Assembly: GCA_937775265.1 (NCBI GenBank)
Contig: CALKBV010000002.1
Span: 411,234 to 475,233, forward strand
Length of the DNA: 64,000 nucleotides
Source of the DNA: an uncultured Pseudomonadales bacterium
Lineage (GTDB): Bacteria; Pseudomonadota; Gammaproteobacteria; Pseudomonadales; Azotimanducaceae
Direction of reading: 5' to 3'
The notes under the pieces are model-generated. The model did not search any database, was not told where the DNA came from, and worked only from the letters and a program-made list of their open reading frames with translations. This document shows, piece by piece, positions 28,077-36,630 of the stretch. The number at the start of each line of letters is the position of its first letter. Positions within the stretch are counted from its first letter, which is position 1. The position numbers were made by a program, and so were the translations under genes.

Positions 28077-29175
28077 CCTGTACATCCATTTCCCATGGTG
28101 CGCCCGAAAGTGCCCATACTGTGATTTCAATTCACACGAGGTCAAGGGCGAGATTCCCGAAACCCTGTATGTTGAAACATTACTTCTTGATCTGGAGTTT
28201 GAGGTTGAGTCAGAGTCGCGCACAACCCTTCGATCAATCTTTATGGGGGGGGGAACACCAAGCCTTTTTTCACCCGAAGCCATTAACAATCTATTCGCCG
28301 GTATTAAAGACCGCTTTGATATCAGCAAATCTGAGATCACCCTAGAAGCTAATCCAGGAACTTTTGACCAGGCGCACTTTGATGGCTATCACGAAGCAGG
28401 CGTTAATCGGCTGAGCATCGGGGCACAGTCCTTTTCCGCCGACGCGCTCGCCCGACTGGGCAGGATTCACGGCCCACGTGATATCGAACTGGCGTACGAT
28501 GGTGCGAGGCAAGCTGGGTTTAACCGAATCAATATAGACCTGATGCACGGTCTGCCCAGTCAAACCCTGGAGAATGCACTGAACGACCTGAAGCGGGCTA
28601 TCGAACTCGAGCCTGAGCACATCTCCTGGTATCAACTAACGATCGAACCGAACACCCGGTTCTACAAGTACCCGCCCGTTCTACCAAAGGACCCTGTGCT
28701 GGAAGATATATTTATTGCCGGTAACGATCTGCTCAAATCCGCTGGCTTCGTACAATACGAAGTCTCTGCATATTCTTTACCCTCGGAGGAGTCGCGGCAC
28801 AATCTGAACTATTGGCAGTTTGGGGATTACCTGGGGATCGGCGCAGGCGCCCACGGAAAAATCAGCAGGGCTAACCAGGTAATTCGTACGACCAAGAACA
28901 GGATGCCGACAGAGTATCTTCAACATCCAGAAGGTAAATCAAAAATCGTGGATTCCAATGAGCTCAAACTCGAATTTCTGCTAAATACCCTTCGGTTGAC
29001 CAATGGGTTTGATCTCTCACTGTTTGAGGAAACGACAGGCTTGAGTCCCAGTTTACTCGACTCTTTCCTTGAGCAGGCGATACCAAAGGGGTTTCTAGTT
29101 CAAAGCATTAATCAAATCATACCGACGGAAAAGGGTCGTCTTTTCCTGAATGATTTGTTGATGTTAGTCGACTAG
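28057..29175 (+). CDS. hemW: Heme chaperone HemW (radical SAM)
   Basis: Radical SAM family protein that delivers heme to respiratory enzymes and resembles the oxygen-independent coproporphyrinogen oxidase HemN. The reading LSLYIHFPWCARKCPYCDFN contains CxxxCxxC for the 4Fe-4S cluster, close to the N-terminus as in HemW, followed by FMGGGTPSLFS and INIDLMHGLPSQT. The GTG at 28057 gives 372 residues, near the E. coli length of 378. The frame is open to 27994, but the extra residues overlap rdgB and are not family-like. It lacks the N-terminal extension of true HemN. It converges with trmB with a 12-base overlap. Confidence 0.93.
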   Translation: MIDTPLSLYIHFPWCARKCPYCDFNSHEVKGEIPETLYVETLLLDLEFEVESESRTTLRSIFMGGGTPSLFSPEAINNLFAGIKDRFDISKSEITLEANPGTFDQAHFDGYHEAGVNRLSIGAQSFSADALARLGRIHGPRDIELAYDGARQAGFNRINIDLMHGLPSQTLENALNDLKRAIELEPEHISWYQLTIEPNTRFYKYPPVLPKDPVLEDIFIAGNDLLKSAGFVQYEVSAYSLPSEESRHNLNYWQFGDYLGIGAGAHGKISRANQVIRTTKNRMPTEYLQHPEGKSKIVDSNELKLEFLLNTLRLTNGFDLSLFEETTGLSPSLLDSFLEQAIPKGFLVQSINQIIPTEKGRLFLNDLLMLVD

Positions 29176-29823
29176 CCGATAAGCAAGATCGAATATTGTA
29201 TGTCCAAGTTTCATGCCCCTTCGTTCAAATTTCGTCTGAGGCCTCAAAGGCGCAGCAACCCGATTAAACTGCGTAATCGAATCAAACAAGGGTTCGATTT
29301 CTTCGGCGTAGGGCTGCCAGTCAGTCGCGATATGAACTAACCCGTTAGCGTTGAGCTTTGTTTCTATTAGATCTACAAAGTCGCGATTGAGAATTCGCCG
29401 CTTATGGTGCTTTTTCTTTGGCCAGGGGTCCGGGAAAAACACCTGAACAGCATCGAGACTTTTCGCCGGAATCACTTCCCTCAAGACATCTATGCTGTCT
29501 TCAGAATAAACGCACAGGTTGTCCAGTTCGTATTCGTCAATCAGCATCAGGATATGCCCAACACCAGGACGGTGAACTTCTATGCCGACATAATTAACAG
29601 AAGGATTTGATCGCGCCTGCTCTGCAAGGGAGTCTCCCATGCCAAAACCAATTTCCAGGTGCAGTGGTCCCGTGTCCGAGAACTGGGTTCGGGGGTTGAG
29701 CATACCGTCGCTAATTGCCCTGCCGAACTTCGGCCAATGCAGTTTCAGCGCCCTGGTCTGACCGGGAGTCAGCCGGCCCTGTCGGAGCACAAAAGACTTA
29801 ATCCCTCGCAATCGATCAGGCAA
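29164..29823 (-). CDS. trmB: tRNA (guanine46-N7)-methyltransferase
   Basis: SAM-dependent enzyme making m7G46 in tRNA. Motifs include GIKSFVLRQGRLTPGQ at the N-terminus, LEIGFGMGDSL (SAM-binding motif I), VGIEVHRPGVG, and VFFPDPWPKKKHHKRR, the diagnostic PDPWPKKRHHKRR stretch. The frame is open to a GTG at 29880, but this would overlap DUF423 by 65 bases. A TTG at 29823 (219 residues) overlaps by only 8 and is preferred; a TTG at 29811 is also possible. Confidence 0.92.
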   Translation of the reverse strand: MPDRLRGIKSFVLRQGRLTPGQTRALKLHWPKFGRAISDGMLNPRTQFSDTGPLHLEIGFGMGDSLAEQARSNPSVNYVGIEVHRPGVGHILMLIDEYELDNLCVYSEDSIDVLREVIPAKSLDAVQVFFPDPWPKKKHHKRRILNRDFVDLIETKLNANGLVHIATDWQPYAEEIEPLFDSITQFNRVAAPLRPQTKFERRGMKLGHTIFDLAYRLVD

Positions 29824-30196
29824 TCTGGCGAAATCCGCCAACCAGCAATGCGAGCCAACCAACGATAAGAGACAAACCACCTAGCGGTGTAACAGGACCC
29901 AGCCATTTCATTTCAGTAAGCACTAGCCCATAGAGACTGCCGGAAAATAGTATGATCCCTGCCATGAAAGCATAGGCGCTAATCTCGAATAACAGACTTT
30001 GGCCTAGCCATCCCATCGTGAGCGACACCAGCAGCAACGCGAGTGCATGAATCAATTGGTACTGAACGGCCGTTTGAAAGGTTTCAATTAACCTCGGCTC
30101 AATACTCCCACGAAGCGCATGCGCACCAAACGCGCCAAGCACAACACCAAGCGCTCCGGCAAAGGCTGCAAATAGAAATGCGATTTTAAGTGTCAT
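29816..30196 (-). CDS. DUF423 family membrane protein
   Basis: A small 126-residue inner-membrane protein with four predicted helices (about 5-25, 43-62, 70-92, 98-120). It carries the family signature GALGVVLGAFGAHALR near the N-terminus and YQLIHALALL. The family includes E. coli YgdD; no biochemical role is established. It lies between rpoH and trmB on the left-going strand and overlaps the trmB start, so the two are probably translated together. Confidence 0.88.
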   Translation of the reverse strand: MTLKIAFLFAAFAGALGVVLGAFGAHALRGSIEPRLIETFQTAVQYQLIHALALLLVSLTMGWLGQSLLFEISAYAFMAGIILFSGSLYGLVLTEMKWLGPVTPLGGLSLIVGWLALLVGGFRQIA

Positions 30197-30217
30197 GATG
30201 AAAAAGCCTGGCGCCTG

Positions 30218-31066
30218 TTAGCTAAAACTGAGTTTCAGTTTCTTGAGTGCATTTTGTTCGAGCTGACGTACTCTTTCTGCAGAGATCCCAAATTGGTCAG
30301 CGAGCTCCTGGAGTGTCGTTTTGCTATCGGTTAACCATCGACGCTGAATGATTTCGCGTGACCGTTCATCGAGATCAATAAAACTCTTCGCCAGTTTTCG
30401 ACTCTGGGCACTTGCAAAACGCTCTCTTTCCGTGATCACCGCCGGATCAAGTGTCTCGTCTGTGAGGTAATGAGAGGGCGTAAAACCGTCATCTTCATCA
30501 GAATCCAGCTCAAAGGCTTCATCATGGGCTGAAAGTCTTGTTTCCATCTGCCGCACATCTTCAGGCGCGACACCAAGCTGCTCTGCTACGTCCCGGACCT
30601 CGGTATCGTTCATCCAACCAAGACGCTTCTTCGCACTCCTGAGATTGAAGAATAATTTCCGCTGTGGCTTTGTCGTCGCTATCTTGACGATTCTCCAGTT
30701 CTTCAAAATAAACTCGTGAATCTCTGCCTTGATCCAGTGAACAGCAAAGGAAACCAGCCGAACACCAAATTCCGGGTTAAAACGACGCACAGCCTTCATC
30801 AGCCCAACGTTTCCTTCCTGAATCAGGTCTGCTTCTGATAGGCCGTAACCTGAATACCCCTTTGCCACATAGACCACAAACCGTAAGTGAGCCATCACTA
30901 ACTGCCTTGCAGAGTCCAGATCACCGTCACCAAACAACTGTACTGCCAACTCACGCTCACGCTCGGAAGTCAGCACCGGAATGCCGTTTACAGCCTGCAC
31001 ATAAGCTTCCAGACTGTCGCCCGGAGATAGTACTGGCATTGGTGTAAGTTCGTTCGACGCCTTCAT
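30218..31066 (-). CDS. rpoH: RNA polymerase heat-shock sigma factor (sigma 32)
   Basis: Alternative sigma factor directing heat-shock transcription. The 282-residue product has region 2 (DLIQEGNVGLMKAVRRFNPE and SFAVHWIKAEIHEFI), the RpoH box QRKLFFNLR, which separates it from RpoD and RpoS, and region 4 (LQELADQFGISAERVRQLE). It stands downstream of ftsYEX, the usual order. In E. coli rpoH is controlled by mRNA folding around its start; here the 5' leader shows an unusual repeat (31068-31105) and no strong ribosome site. Confidence 0.97.
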   Translation of the reverse strand: MKASNELTPMPVLSPGDSLEAYVQAVNGIPVLTSERERELAVQLFGDGDLDSARQLVMAHLRFVVYVAKGYSGYGLSEADLIQEGNVGLMKAVRRFNPEFGVRLVSFAVHWIKAEIHEFILKNWRIVKIATTKPQRKLFFNLRSAKKRLGWMNDTEVRDVAEQLGVAPEDVRQMETRLSAHDEAFELDSDEDDGFTPSHYLTDETLDPAVITERERFASAQSRKLAKSFIDLDERSREIIQRRWLTDSKTTLQELADQFGISAERVRQLEQNALKKLKLSFS

Positions 31067-31067
31067 A

Positions 31068-31105
31068 TCAAATAATCATCGTTTCAAATAATGGTTTCAA
31101 ATAAT
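31068..31105 (-). repeat. Triple ATTATTTGA repeat in the rpoH leader
   Basis: On the coding strand the nine bases ATTATTTGA occur three times just before the rpoH ATG (31097-31105, 31084-31092, 31068-31076). Two copies end minute reading frames, M-T-I-I-stop and M-I-I-stop. The second ends at TGA one base before the rpoH ATG. No purine-rich ribosome site is evident, so these elements may affect how rpoH is translated. The repeats are seen directly; the function is inference. Confidence 0.45.
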
Positions 31106-31219
31106 CGTCATTCCGAGTGCTCGCAAATAGCCCTGGACGCAATGACTAAAGTTTTAGGGGGGCGAATTCTAGCACTCTGGTTTCCAGACTGCTAATCCCA
31201 TATTGCGCTGTTCACCTGC

Positions 31220-32179
31220 CTATCCGGGCTCAATATCGGCAAGATGCCTCGATACCGCAAGCACAGATCCAATGATGCCAAGGAACGAACCAGCAACCAG
31301 CAGCAGCAAGTTACCAAGAAAGCCCAGGCCCTGCAGTGCAAAGTCATCCCGGTAGCTCTGGGCCAGCATCTCAACAGGTGTAGAAAGAAAATAGAGGCTC
31401 GTCTGCAACAGAAAAAATGCTGTGACTGCGCCGCCCAACCCATACCAGAATCCCAGGTAGAGAAAGGGACGTCGCACAAATGCATCTGTGCCTCCGACAA
31501 GTTTGATGACTTCAATTTCCTGGCGCCGGTTCTCAATCGCTAGCCGAATCGTGTTGCCCATGATTAACATAACACCCAGACCGAGAACAATTGCGAGCGC
31601 GGTCACCAGCCTTTCGGCAAAAACCAACAGCGCGAACAATCGTTCAAGCCACTGGAGGTCAACCGAGACATTCCCTACCAACAAGTTTGCCTTCCAGACG
31701 CTAACCAACTTACCCAGATCAATGGGGTCAGGGTTTGCGGGAACGACCTCTATAACGTGAGGAAGTGGATTCCGATCGAGTGAGGATAAGACATCACCAA
31801 ACCCTGACTTTCGCTGAAATTCCTGCAACGCGCTTGTCGATGATACGAACTCGGTTTCGTCTATATCAGCGCGTTGCTCAATTTCCTTTGCAAGCGCCTG
31901 TCCCGCCTCAAGGGTAACCTCCTCAGCCAGGTAAAGGGTAACCCTTGGCTTACCGCCCCAGTCACCGCTAATAGAAGAAACATTCTGCAGCACAACATAA
32001 AGAATCAAGGGCAGGCCAAGGGCAATGCCGATAGCCAGCCAGGTCATCAAGCTGGCAAATGGATTCCCAAGCAGCTCGGCTAACGTCGAGAGGCAGACAC
32101 GCTGATGGTGTGACATCCAGGCAACCAAACGATCTCGGCGACCCGTTTTGGCGACCGTTGCACCCGCTCCCGATCTCAT
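31220..32179 (-). CDS. ftsX: Cell division protein FtsX
   Basis: Integral membrane partner of FtsE; the FtsEX complex activates periplasmic amidases at the septum. The product has 319 residues. A cytoplasmic N-terminal tail is followed by a first membrane helix at about 43-66, a periplasmic domain (about 75-190), and three further helices near 195-220, 240-265 and 285-310, the standard FtsX layout. The ATG overlaps the ftsE stop by 4 bases (ATGA), as usual. A weak inverted repeat at 31171-31193 lies beyond the stop but lacks a T-tract. Confidence 0.94.
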   Translation of the reverse strand: MRSGAGATVAKTGRRDRLVAWMSHHQRVCLSTLAELLGNPFASLMTWLAIGIALGLPLILYVVLQNVSSISGDWGGKPRVTLYLAEEVTLEAGQALAKEIEQRADIDETEFVSSTSALQEFQRKSGFGDVLSSLDRNPLPHVIEVVPANPDPIDLGKLVSVWKANLLVGNVSVDLQWLERLFALLVFAERLVTALAIVLGLGVMLIMGNTIRLAIENRRQEIEVIKLVGGTDAFVRRPFLYLGFWYGLGGAVTAFFLLQTSLYFLSTPVEMLAQSYRDDFALQGLGFLGNLLLLVAGSFLGIIGSVLAVSRHLADIEPG

Positions 32180-32841
32180 GCGATCACGCTGCTAACGACT
32201 TTGCCTTGTCGCAAAACCAGTTCTCGTTTTGCCGTTCGCTGAACAAGGTCCAGGTCATGGGTCGCAATCAGAACAGTGACGCCTACCTGGTTGAATTGAC
32301 TGAACAGATCCATAATTTCCTGTGACAGCTCTGGGTCGAGGTTTCCCGTTGGCTCATCGGCTAATAATAGCGGCGGTTTGTTAACGACCGCGCGGGCTAT
32401 GCCCACCCTTTGTTGTTCACCACCTGACAACGCAACCGGGTACCTTTTCTCTTTATCAGATAACCCAACCTTGGAGAGGGCTGCCCGCACCCGTCTGCCA
32501 ACCTCTTTGGGCGAAAATCCCGCAATTGTCAGAGGGAGTGCCACGTTGTCATAAACGGTTCGATCAAACAAAAGCTGATGGTTCTGAAATACAACCCCCA
32601 CATTTCGACGCACGGCGGGTACCTGGCGCCGAGATACCCGGTTGAGGTTAGCTCCGTTTACGATTACCTGGCCCTGACTCGCTCTTTCCATCAGGATAAT
32701 CAGCTTCATCAGCGTGCTTTTACCGGCGCCAGAATGACCGGTAAGGAATGACATCTCCCCATCAGCCAACTCAAAACTGACCCCGGATAGCGCTTCCGAG
32801 CCACCGGCGTATCTCTTACTGACTTCATCGAAACGTATCAT
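32176..32841 (-). CDS. ftsE: Cell division ATP-binding protein FtsE
   Basis: ABC-type ATPase driving FtsX at the division site. In 221 residues it has Walker A GHSGAGKST (about 35-43), the Q-loop, the ABC signature LSGGEQQRVGIARA, Walker B LLLADEPTGNLD and the H-loop TVLIATHDL. It starts IRFDEVSKRY as in the family. It follows ftsY after 19 bases and precedes ftsX with a 4-base overlap, the order ftsY-ftsE-ftsX common to gammaproteobacteria. Confidence 0.97.
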   Translation of the reverse strand: MIRFDEVSKRYAGGSEALSGVSFELADGEMSFLTGHSGAGKSTLMKLIILMERASQGQVIVNGANLNRVSRRQVPAVRRNVGVVFQNHQLLFDRTVYDNVALPLTIAGFSPKEVGRRVRAALSKVGLSDKEKRYPVALSGGEQQRVGIARAVVNKPPLLLADEPTGNLDPELSQEIMDLFSQFNQVGVTVLIATHDLDLVQRTAKRELVLRQGKVVSSVIA

Positions 32842-32860
32842 CGTTACTCAAGCTCTACAT

Positions 32861-33820
32861 TTATTCAAAGAGGGCTGTCACAAATTCTTCAGCCGAAAAG
32901 GGACGCAGATCATCAATTTTCTCCCCCACACAGACATACCGGATTGGGATTTTCAATTGCTGCGCCAGCGCAAAAATTACTCCGCCCTTGGCCGTGCCAT
33001 CGAGCTTGGTCAGAACAAGGCCGGATACATCAACGGCTTTCTGAAATTCTCGTGCCTGCGACAATGCATTCTGGCCTGTACCTGCATCCAGCACGAGAAT
33101 CACTTCGTGAGGAGCAGTTGGATCGATCTTTTGAAGTACCCGCGTGATCTTTGTCAGCTCATCCATCAGGTTCTTCTTGTTTTGCAATCGACCAGCCGTG
33201 TCAGCGATCAACACATCAATGTTTCTTGCGCGTGCTGCGGCAACGGCGTCAAAAACAACTGACGCGCTGTCTGCGCCTGTATCCTGTGCGATAACAGCGA
33301 CTTCATTGCGCTCTCCCCAAATCCGCAGCTGGTCAACCGCCGCAGCACGAAAAGTATCACCCGCGGCCAGCATGACTGACTTCCCCTCCGCTTGAAAAAG
33401 TTTCGCTAGCTTGCCAATGGTGGTTGTCTTACCTACCCCGTTTACCCCGACCATTAGAATGACAAAAGGATGATGCGAATCTGTCTTAAGGGCGAGTTCA
33501 ACCGGTCTGAGCAGGTCCACCAGGGTTTCCTGCAGATAGCGATAGACTGCCGAAGTATCTGTTAATTCTTTGCGGCCCACTTTTTTGGTCAGATCAACAA
33601 TTATTTCCTGCGTAGCAGAAACCCCGACATCTGAGGTCAGGAGAATGGTTTCCAACTCTTCCAGCATCTCCTCATCCAGGGTTTTTTCACCCAGAAAGAC
33701 ACTTTGTATCCCCTCGGACAATTTGTTGCGGGTTTTCCCCAGGCCTGACTTAAGGCGCTTGAAAAAACCAACCTTGTCTTCACTCGTTTCATCTGCAACA
33801 TTAGTTGGCATAGACTGCAT
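32861..33820 (-). CDS. ftsY: Signal recognition particle receptor FtsY
   Basis: GTPase that docks the SRP-ribosome complex at the inner membrane. The 319-residue protein has the NG domains only: the helical N domain starts FFKRLKSGLGKTRNKLSEG, then GVNGVGKTTTIGKLA (P-loop), DTFRAAAVDQL, DTAGR and LTKLDGTAKGG. The long acidic A domain of E. coli FtsY (497 residues) is almost absent, which is common outside the enterics. It is divergent from rsmD across 66 bases and heads ftsY-ftsE-ftsX. Confidence 0.96.
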   Translation of the reverse strand: MQSMPTNVADETSEDKVGFFKRLKSGLGKTRNKLSEGIQSVFLGEKTLDEEMLEELETILLTSDVGVSATQEIIVDLTKKVGRKELTDTSAVYRYLQETLVDLLRPVELALKTDSHHPFVILMVGVNGVGKTTTIGKLAKLFQAEGKSVMLAAGDTFRAAAVDQLRIWGERNEVAVIAQDTGADSASVVFDAVAAARARNIDVLIADTAGRLQNKKNLMDELTKITRVLQKIDPTAPHEVILVLDAGTGQNALSQAREFQKAVDVSGLVLTKLDGTAKGGVIFALAQQLKIPIRYVCVGEKIDDLRPFSAEEFVTALFE

Positions 33821-33886
33821 AAATCCCTAGAAGTTGTATCCCATGACCCAGATTGATGAAGATCATCCGCAAGGCGGTGTAATTTC

Positions 33887-34447
33887 ATGAAGCATCAAGA
33901 TCGCACGCTTCGAATTATCGGCGGAAATTGGCGCGGTCGCAAAATTACTTTTCCTGAACACAATGGCATCCGACCAACGGGTGACCGTGTCAGGGAAACG
34001 CTCTTCAACTGGTTAATGCATGATATCAGGGGCGCGGACTGTCTGGACCTTTTTGCGGGAAGCGGTGTGTTATCAATCGAAGCCCTGTCTCGCGGCGCGA
34101 ACCATGTCACCCTGATAGAAAGCAACGAGGCCGCTTCCTCAGGTATCTCACAGAACCTGGCTCTACTCGATGCCGATCCGAACAGGTTCGATAACATCAA
34201 ATCGAACGCAATGACCTGGTTGGGCCAATGCGACACAGGTTTTGATCTTATTTTCATCGACCCACCTTTCGCGTCAAATATGCTACCTGCTGTTCTGGAG
34301 CACCTCGCTGCTCGGCAGATTGCTCGTAAGTTTGTTTATTTGGAGACACCCGTAATGCTGGAAACCAGAGATCTTCCCAATCAATGGAATTTATACCGAC
34401 AAAAATACACGGGATCAGTGCACTATAGTCTTTGTATTACCAGTTGA
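33887..34447 (+). CDS. rsmD: 16S rRNA (guanine966-N2)-methyltransferase
   Basis: Methylates G966 of 16S rRNA using SAM. The 186-residue protein begins LRIIGGNWRGRKI, the conserved RsmD N-terminus with RPTGDRVRETLFNWL, then motif I DLFAGSGVLSIEALSRGA and the catalytic FDLIFIDPPFAS. It is divergent from ftsY, the standard arrangement. coaD follows after 56 bases. Confidence 0.95.
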   Translation: MKHQDRTLRIIGGNWRGRKITFPEHNGIRPTGDRVRETLFNWLMHDIRGADCLDLFAGSGVLSIEALSRGANHVTLIESNEAASSGISQNLALLDADPNRFDNIKSNAMTWLGQCDTGFDLIFIDPPFASNMLPAVLEHLAARQIARKFVYLETPVMLETRDLPNQWNLYRQKYTGSVHYSLCITS

Positions 34448-34503
34448 TATCGCGGTAAGCCCATCTGTATGATGTCGATCTCGCCAAATCACGATAAACT
34501 GAC

Positions 34504-34980
34504 ATGACTACAGTTCTTTACCCTGGCACATTCAACCCAATTCACAACGGTCACGCAGACCTCGTTGAGCGGGCAGCAAACTTGTTTGATAACGTAGTAC
34601 TCGGTATCGCTACGAGTCCTCACAAGTCACCCAGTGAGCTGATAGTAAGGGTGAAACTCGCTCAAGAGGTTCTATCACATATCAAAAATGTGGAAGTGGT
34701 CGGGTTTAACACTCTGACCGTAGATTTTGCCAATGAGATTGGCGCTTCTGTAATACTCAAAGGTATTCGAACTGTCACAGACTTCGACTATGAGTTTCAG
34801 ATGCTCAATATGAACCGAGCGTTGCAACCGAGAATAGAGACCATATTTCTTGCCCCATCTGAGGAAAATTCCTATATCTCATCTTCTCTGATACGCCAGA
34901 TTGCCGGGTACGGTGGAGACATTAGGCAATTCGTTCATCCCTCCGTCGCCACAGCGCTAAAGAACAACGAGATCGGTTAA
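34504..34980 (+). CDS. coaD: Phosphopantetheine adenylyltransferase
   Basis: Fourth step of coenzyme A synthesis, forming dephospho-CoA from ATP and phosphopantetheine. The 158 residues include the nucleotidyltransferase signature YPGTFNPIHNGHADL with the TxGH-type HNGH, KGIRTVTDFDYEFQM for pantetheine binding, and the ATP motif ISSSLIRQIA. It and coaBC at 37.4 kb place two CoA steps in the window. Its stop overlaps the 3' end of mutM on the opposite strand by 4 bases. Confidence 0.96.
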   Translation: MTTVLYPGTFNPIHNGHADLVERAANLFDNVVLGIATSPHKSPSELIVRVKLAQEVLSHIKNVEVVGFNTLTVDFANEIGASVILKGIRTVTDFDYEFQMLNMNRALQPRIETIFLAPSEENSYISSSLIRQIAGYGGDIRQFVHPSVATALKNNEIG

Positions 34981-35789
34981 CGCTGGCATTTGGTACAGAA
35001 CACCGTTGTTCGGTTACCGATCTTTACTTCCTGAAGCCCACGCCCGCAGTTCAGACAAGGTTCGTTTCCACGGCCGTAGACCAGCAGGCTCTGCTTGAAG
35101 TAGCCGGGTGTGCCGTCCTCCCTGACAAAGTCCCTTAGAGTCGTACCCCCGCTAGAGATGGCGCTTGTAAGCACGTCTTTGATTTCCTGGCTGAGCGTTG
35201 CGTACCTGGCTCGTGAAACTCGCCCCGCGAGTCGGTCGGGCCTGATCCCCGCCGCGTGTAAGGCCTCGTTGGCATAGATATTACCAACGCCTACGACCAC
35301 CTTGCTATTCATGATAAACAGTTTGATGGCCAGCTTACGGCGCCTTGAAAGCTCGTAGAGATAGCGCCCATTAAACTCACCAGATAAAGGTTCCGGCCCA
35401 AGACTATCAATCAGTTCATGACTGCTACCCTCAGGAATCCAGAAGACCGAGCCAAATCGCCTCGGATCGTGATAGCGCAGAACTGTGCCATCATCGAAGA
35501 CGATATCAATATGATCATGCTTTTTTAAGGCAGTTGAGCCATTAGTAATTCGCAGGCTACCGGACATGCCCAGATGAACCATCATTCGCCCGGTATTTGT
35601 ACTGAACAGCAGGTACTTGGCTCGACGGCTTATCCCGGTGACCCTGTTGCCGGTCATTACCTGGGAGAGTTCCGGAGAAACAGGCCAACGCAGACTCGGC
35701 TGGCGAACGACCACAGATTTAATTGCCTTGCCGACGATATGGGGTTCAATACCCCGACGTGTTGTTTCGACCTCTGGAAGCTCAGGCAC
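34977..35789 (-). CDS. mutM: Formamidopyrimidine-DNA glycosylase (8-oxoguanine glycosylase/AP lyase)
   Basis: Base-excision repair enzyme removing 8-oxoguanine and formamidopyrimidines. The 270-residue product starts MPELPEVETTRRGI, with the catalytic Pro2 and Glu3. VHLGMSGSLR, GVGNIYANEALHAAGI (helix-two-turn-helix) and a C-terminal zinc finger with CLNCG and FCTKCQ complete it. Convergent with coaD, the same neighbours as in Pseudomonas. The start leaves no doubt because the processed N-terminal Pro-Glu is functionally fixed. Confidence 0.97.
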   Translation of the reverse strand: MPELPEVETTRRGIEPHIVGKAIKSVVVRQPSLRWPVSPELSQVMTGNRVTGISRRAKYLLFSTNTGRMMVHLGMSGSLRITNGSTALKKHDHIDIVFDDGTVLRYHDPRRFGSVFWIPEGSSHELIDSLGPEPLSGEFNGRYLYELSRRRKLAIKLFIMNSKVVVGVGNIYANEALHAAGIRPDRLAGRVSRARYATLSQEIKDVLTSAISSGGTTLRDFVREDGTPGYFKQSLLVYGRGNEPCLNCGRGLQEVKIGNRTTVFCTKCQR

Positions 35790-35819
35790 AGAAACCGCCT
35801 AAAGCCATAAGGTCAGCAA

Positions 35820-35853
35820 ATAACAAAAACAAAGGACGCTCGCAGCTGCGAGC
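35820..35853 (-). terminator. Rho-independent terminator after rpmB-rpmG
   Basis: On the left-going strand the perfect inverted repeat GCTCGCAG/CTGCGAGC (35838-35853) begins 8 bases after the rpmG stop and is followed by a T-rich tract (35821-35834 on this strand). This is the expected shape for an intrinsic terminator of the ribosomal protein operon. Confidence 0.75.
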
Positions 35854-35860
35854 ATCACGA

Positions 35861-36016
35861 TTACTTGATCTTGGATTCTTTGTAGATCACGTGCTTGCGG
35901 ACAACGGGATCAAATTTTTTGATCTCCATTTTGTCAGGCATCGTTCGCTTATTCTTGTCGGTCGTATAGAAGTGACCCGTACCTGCAGAAGAAACCAGTT
36001 TAATCTTTTCTCTCAT
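35861..36016 (-). CDS. rpmG: 50S ribosomal protein L33
   Basis: A 51-residue basic protein read from the ATG at 36016: it begins [19 protein letters not shown] and ends VIYKESKIK, clearly L33. There are no cysteines, so it is the zinc-free (C-minus) paralogue. It starts 2 bases after rpmB, the classical rpmB-rpmG operon, and is followed by a terminator hairpin. Confidence 0.96.
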   Translation of the reverse strand: MREKIKLVSSAGTGHFYTTDKNKRTMPDKMEIKKFDPVVRKHVIYKESKIK

Positions 36017-36018
36017 GA

Positions 36019-36255
36019 CTAGACCTTTTGCCCCTTAGCTCGAATATCGCTTACTACCTGGTCGATGCCCAGCTTGTCAATAATACGCATACCTTTTGCC
36101 GATACCCGGAGTTTCACAAACCGATTTTCACTTTCCAGCCAAAAACGATGATCATGTATGTTTGGCAAAAAACGTCTTCGGGTTTTGTTATTTGCATGGG
36201 AAACGTTGTTTCCGCTAACCGGACGTTTGCCTGTTACCTGACATTCTCTGGACAT
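36019..36255 (-). CDS. rpmB: 50S ribosomal protein L28
   Basis: A 78-residue ribosomal protein starting [20 protein letters not shown] and containing [15 protein letters not shown], the L28 signature. An AAAGGT ribosome site lies just before the ATG. It is the first gene of rpmB-rpmG. The leader region upstream is described separately. radC lies upstream on the same strand, as in E. coli and Pseudomonas. Confidence 0.97.
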   Translation of the reverse strand: MSRECQVTGKRPVSGNNVSHANNKTRRRFLPNIHDHRFWLESENRFVKLRVSAKGMRIIDKLGIDQVVSDIRAKGQKV

Positions 36256-36630
36256 GTCAATTTACCTTTAAATTCAATGACTTGCTGCGAGGATGAAAAT
36301 CTCATCCTAACGCTACGACGTGAGAGCGGTGCTTTATACCAGAACGGTCTTTAGACGTCTAGTTTATGTTGATATCCGGCTACCTGAGCAGAGCAGTCTA
36401 TGGACGTCTACTGAGAAGGTTTACCCCGATGTCGTCAACAGATCCCATCAACATTTATCCAGGCAGCTCAGGGCTGTCGATAACGCTCAGGGCTGTCGAT
36501 AACGCTCAGGGCTGTTTCGTGATTTCGAGCAGCTAGGAGAGGCCTCAGCACTAATTGGTAGGACCTAAATGGGCCCCCTGTTCAAAGTCGGGGCGTAAAC
36601 CCGCATGGTGGACCACCGTAATAAAACCCA
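36256..36630. other. Gene-free stretch between radC and rpmB
   Basis: 375 bases without a credible gene. Near rpmB it has an inverted repeat AGGATGA/TCATCCT (36290-36308), probably in the rpmB leader. A possible leftward promoter for rpmB has a -10 of TATAAA at 36333-36338. Two GACGTCTA sites lie at about 36354 and 36404, the first within the palindrome TAGACGTCTA. A 19-bp tandem repeat lies at 36466-36515. The remaining part down to the radC stop shows nothing I recognise. Confidence 0.5.
36466..36515. repeat. 19-bp tandem repeat, 2.6 copies
   Basis: The unit GCTCAGGGCTGTCGATAAC occurs at 36466-36484 and 36485-36503, followed by the first 12 bases of a third copy to 36515. The copies are identical. 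It lies between the radC stop and the rpmB promoter region and is not part of any reading frame I would accept. Confidence 0.9.

Noticed and set aside
31171..31193. Hairpin AGCACTCTGG/CCAGACTGCT as a terminator after ftsX
   Set aside because: The stem has a C-C mismatch and neither strand has a following T-tract, so intrinsic termination is not supported.
36256..36630. A tRNA or small protein gene in the radC-rpmB gap
   Set aside because: I saw no cloverleaf or T-loop motif, and the frames present are short and lack ribosome sites.
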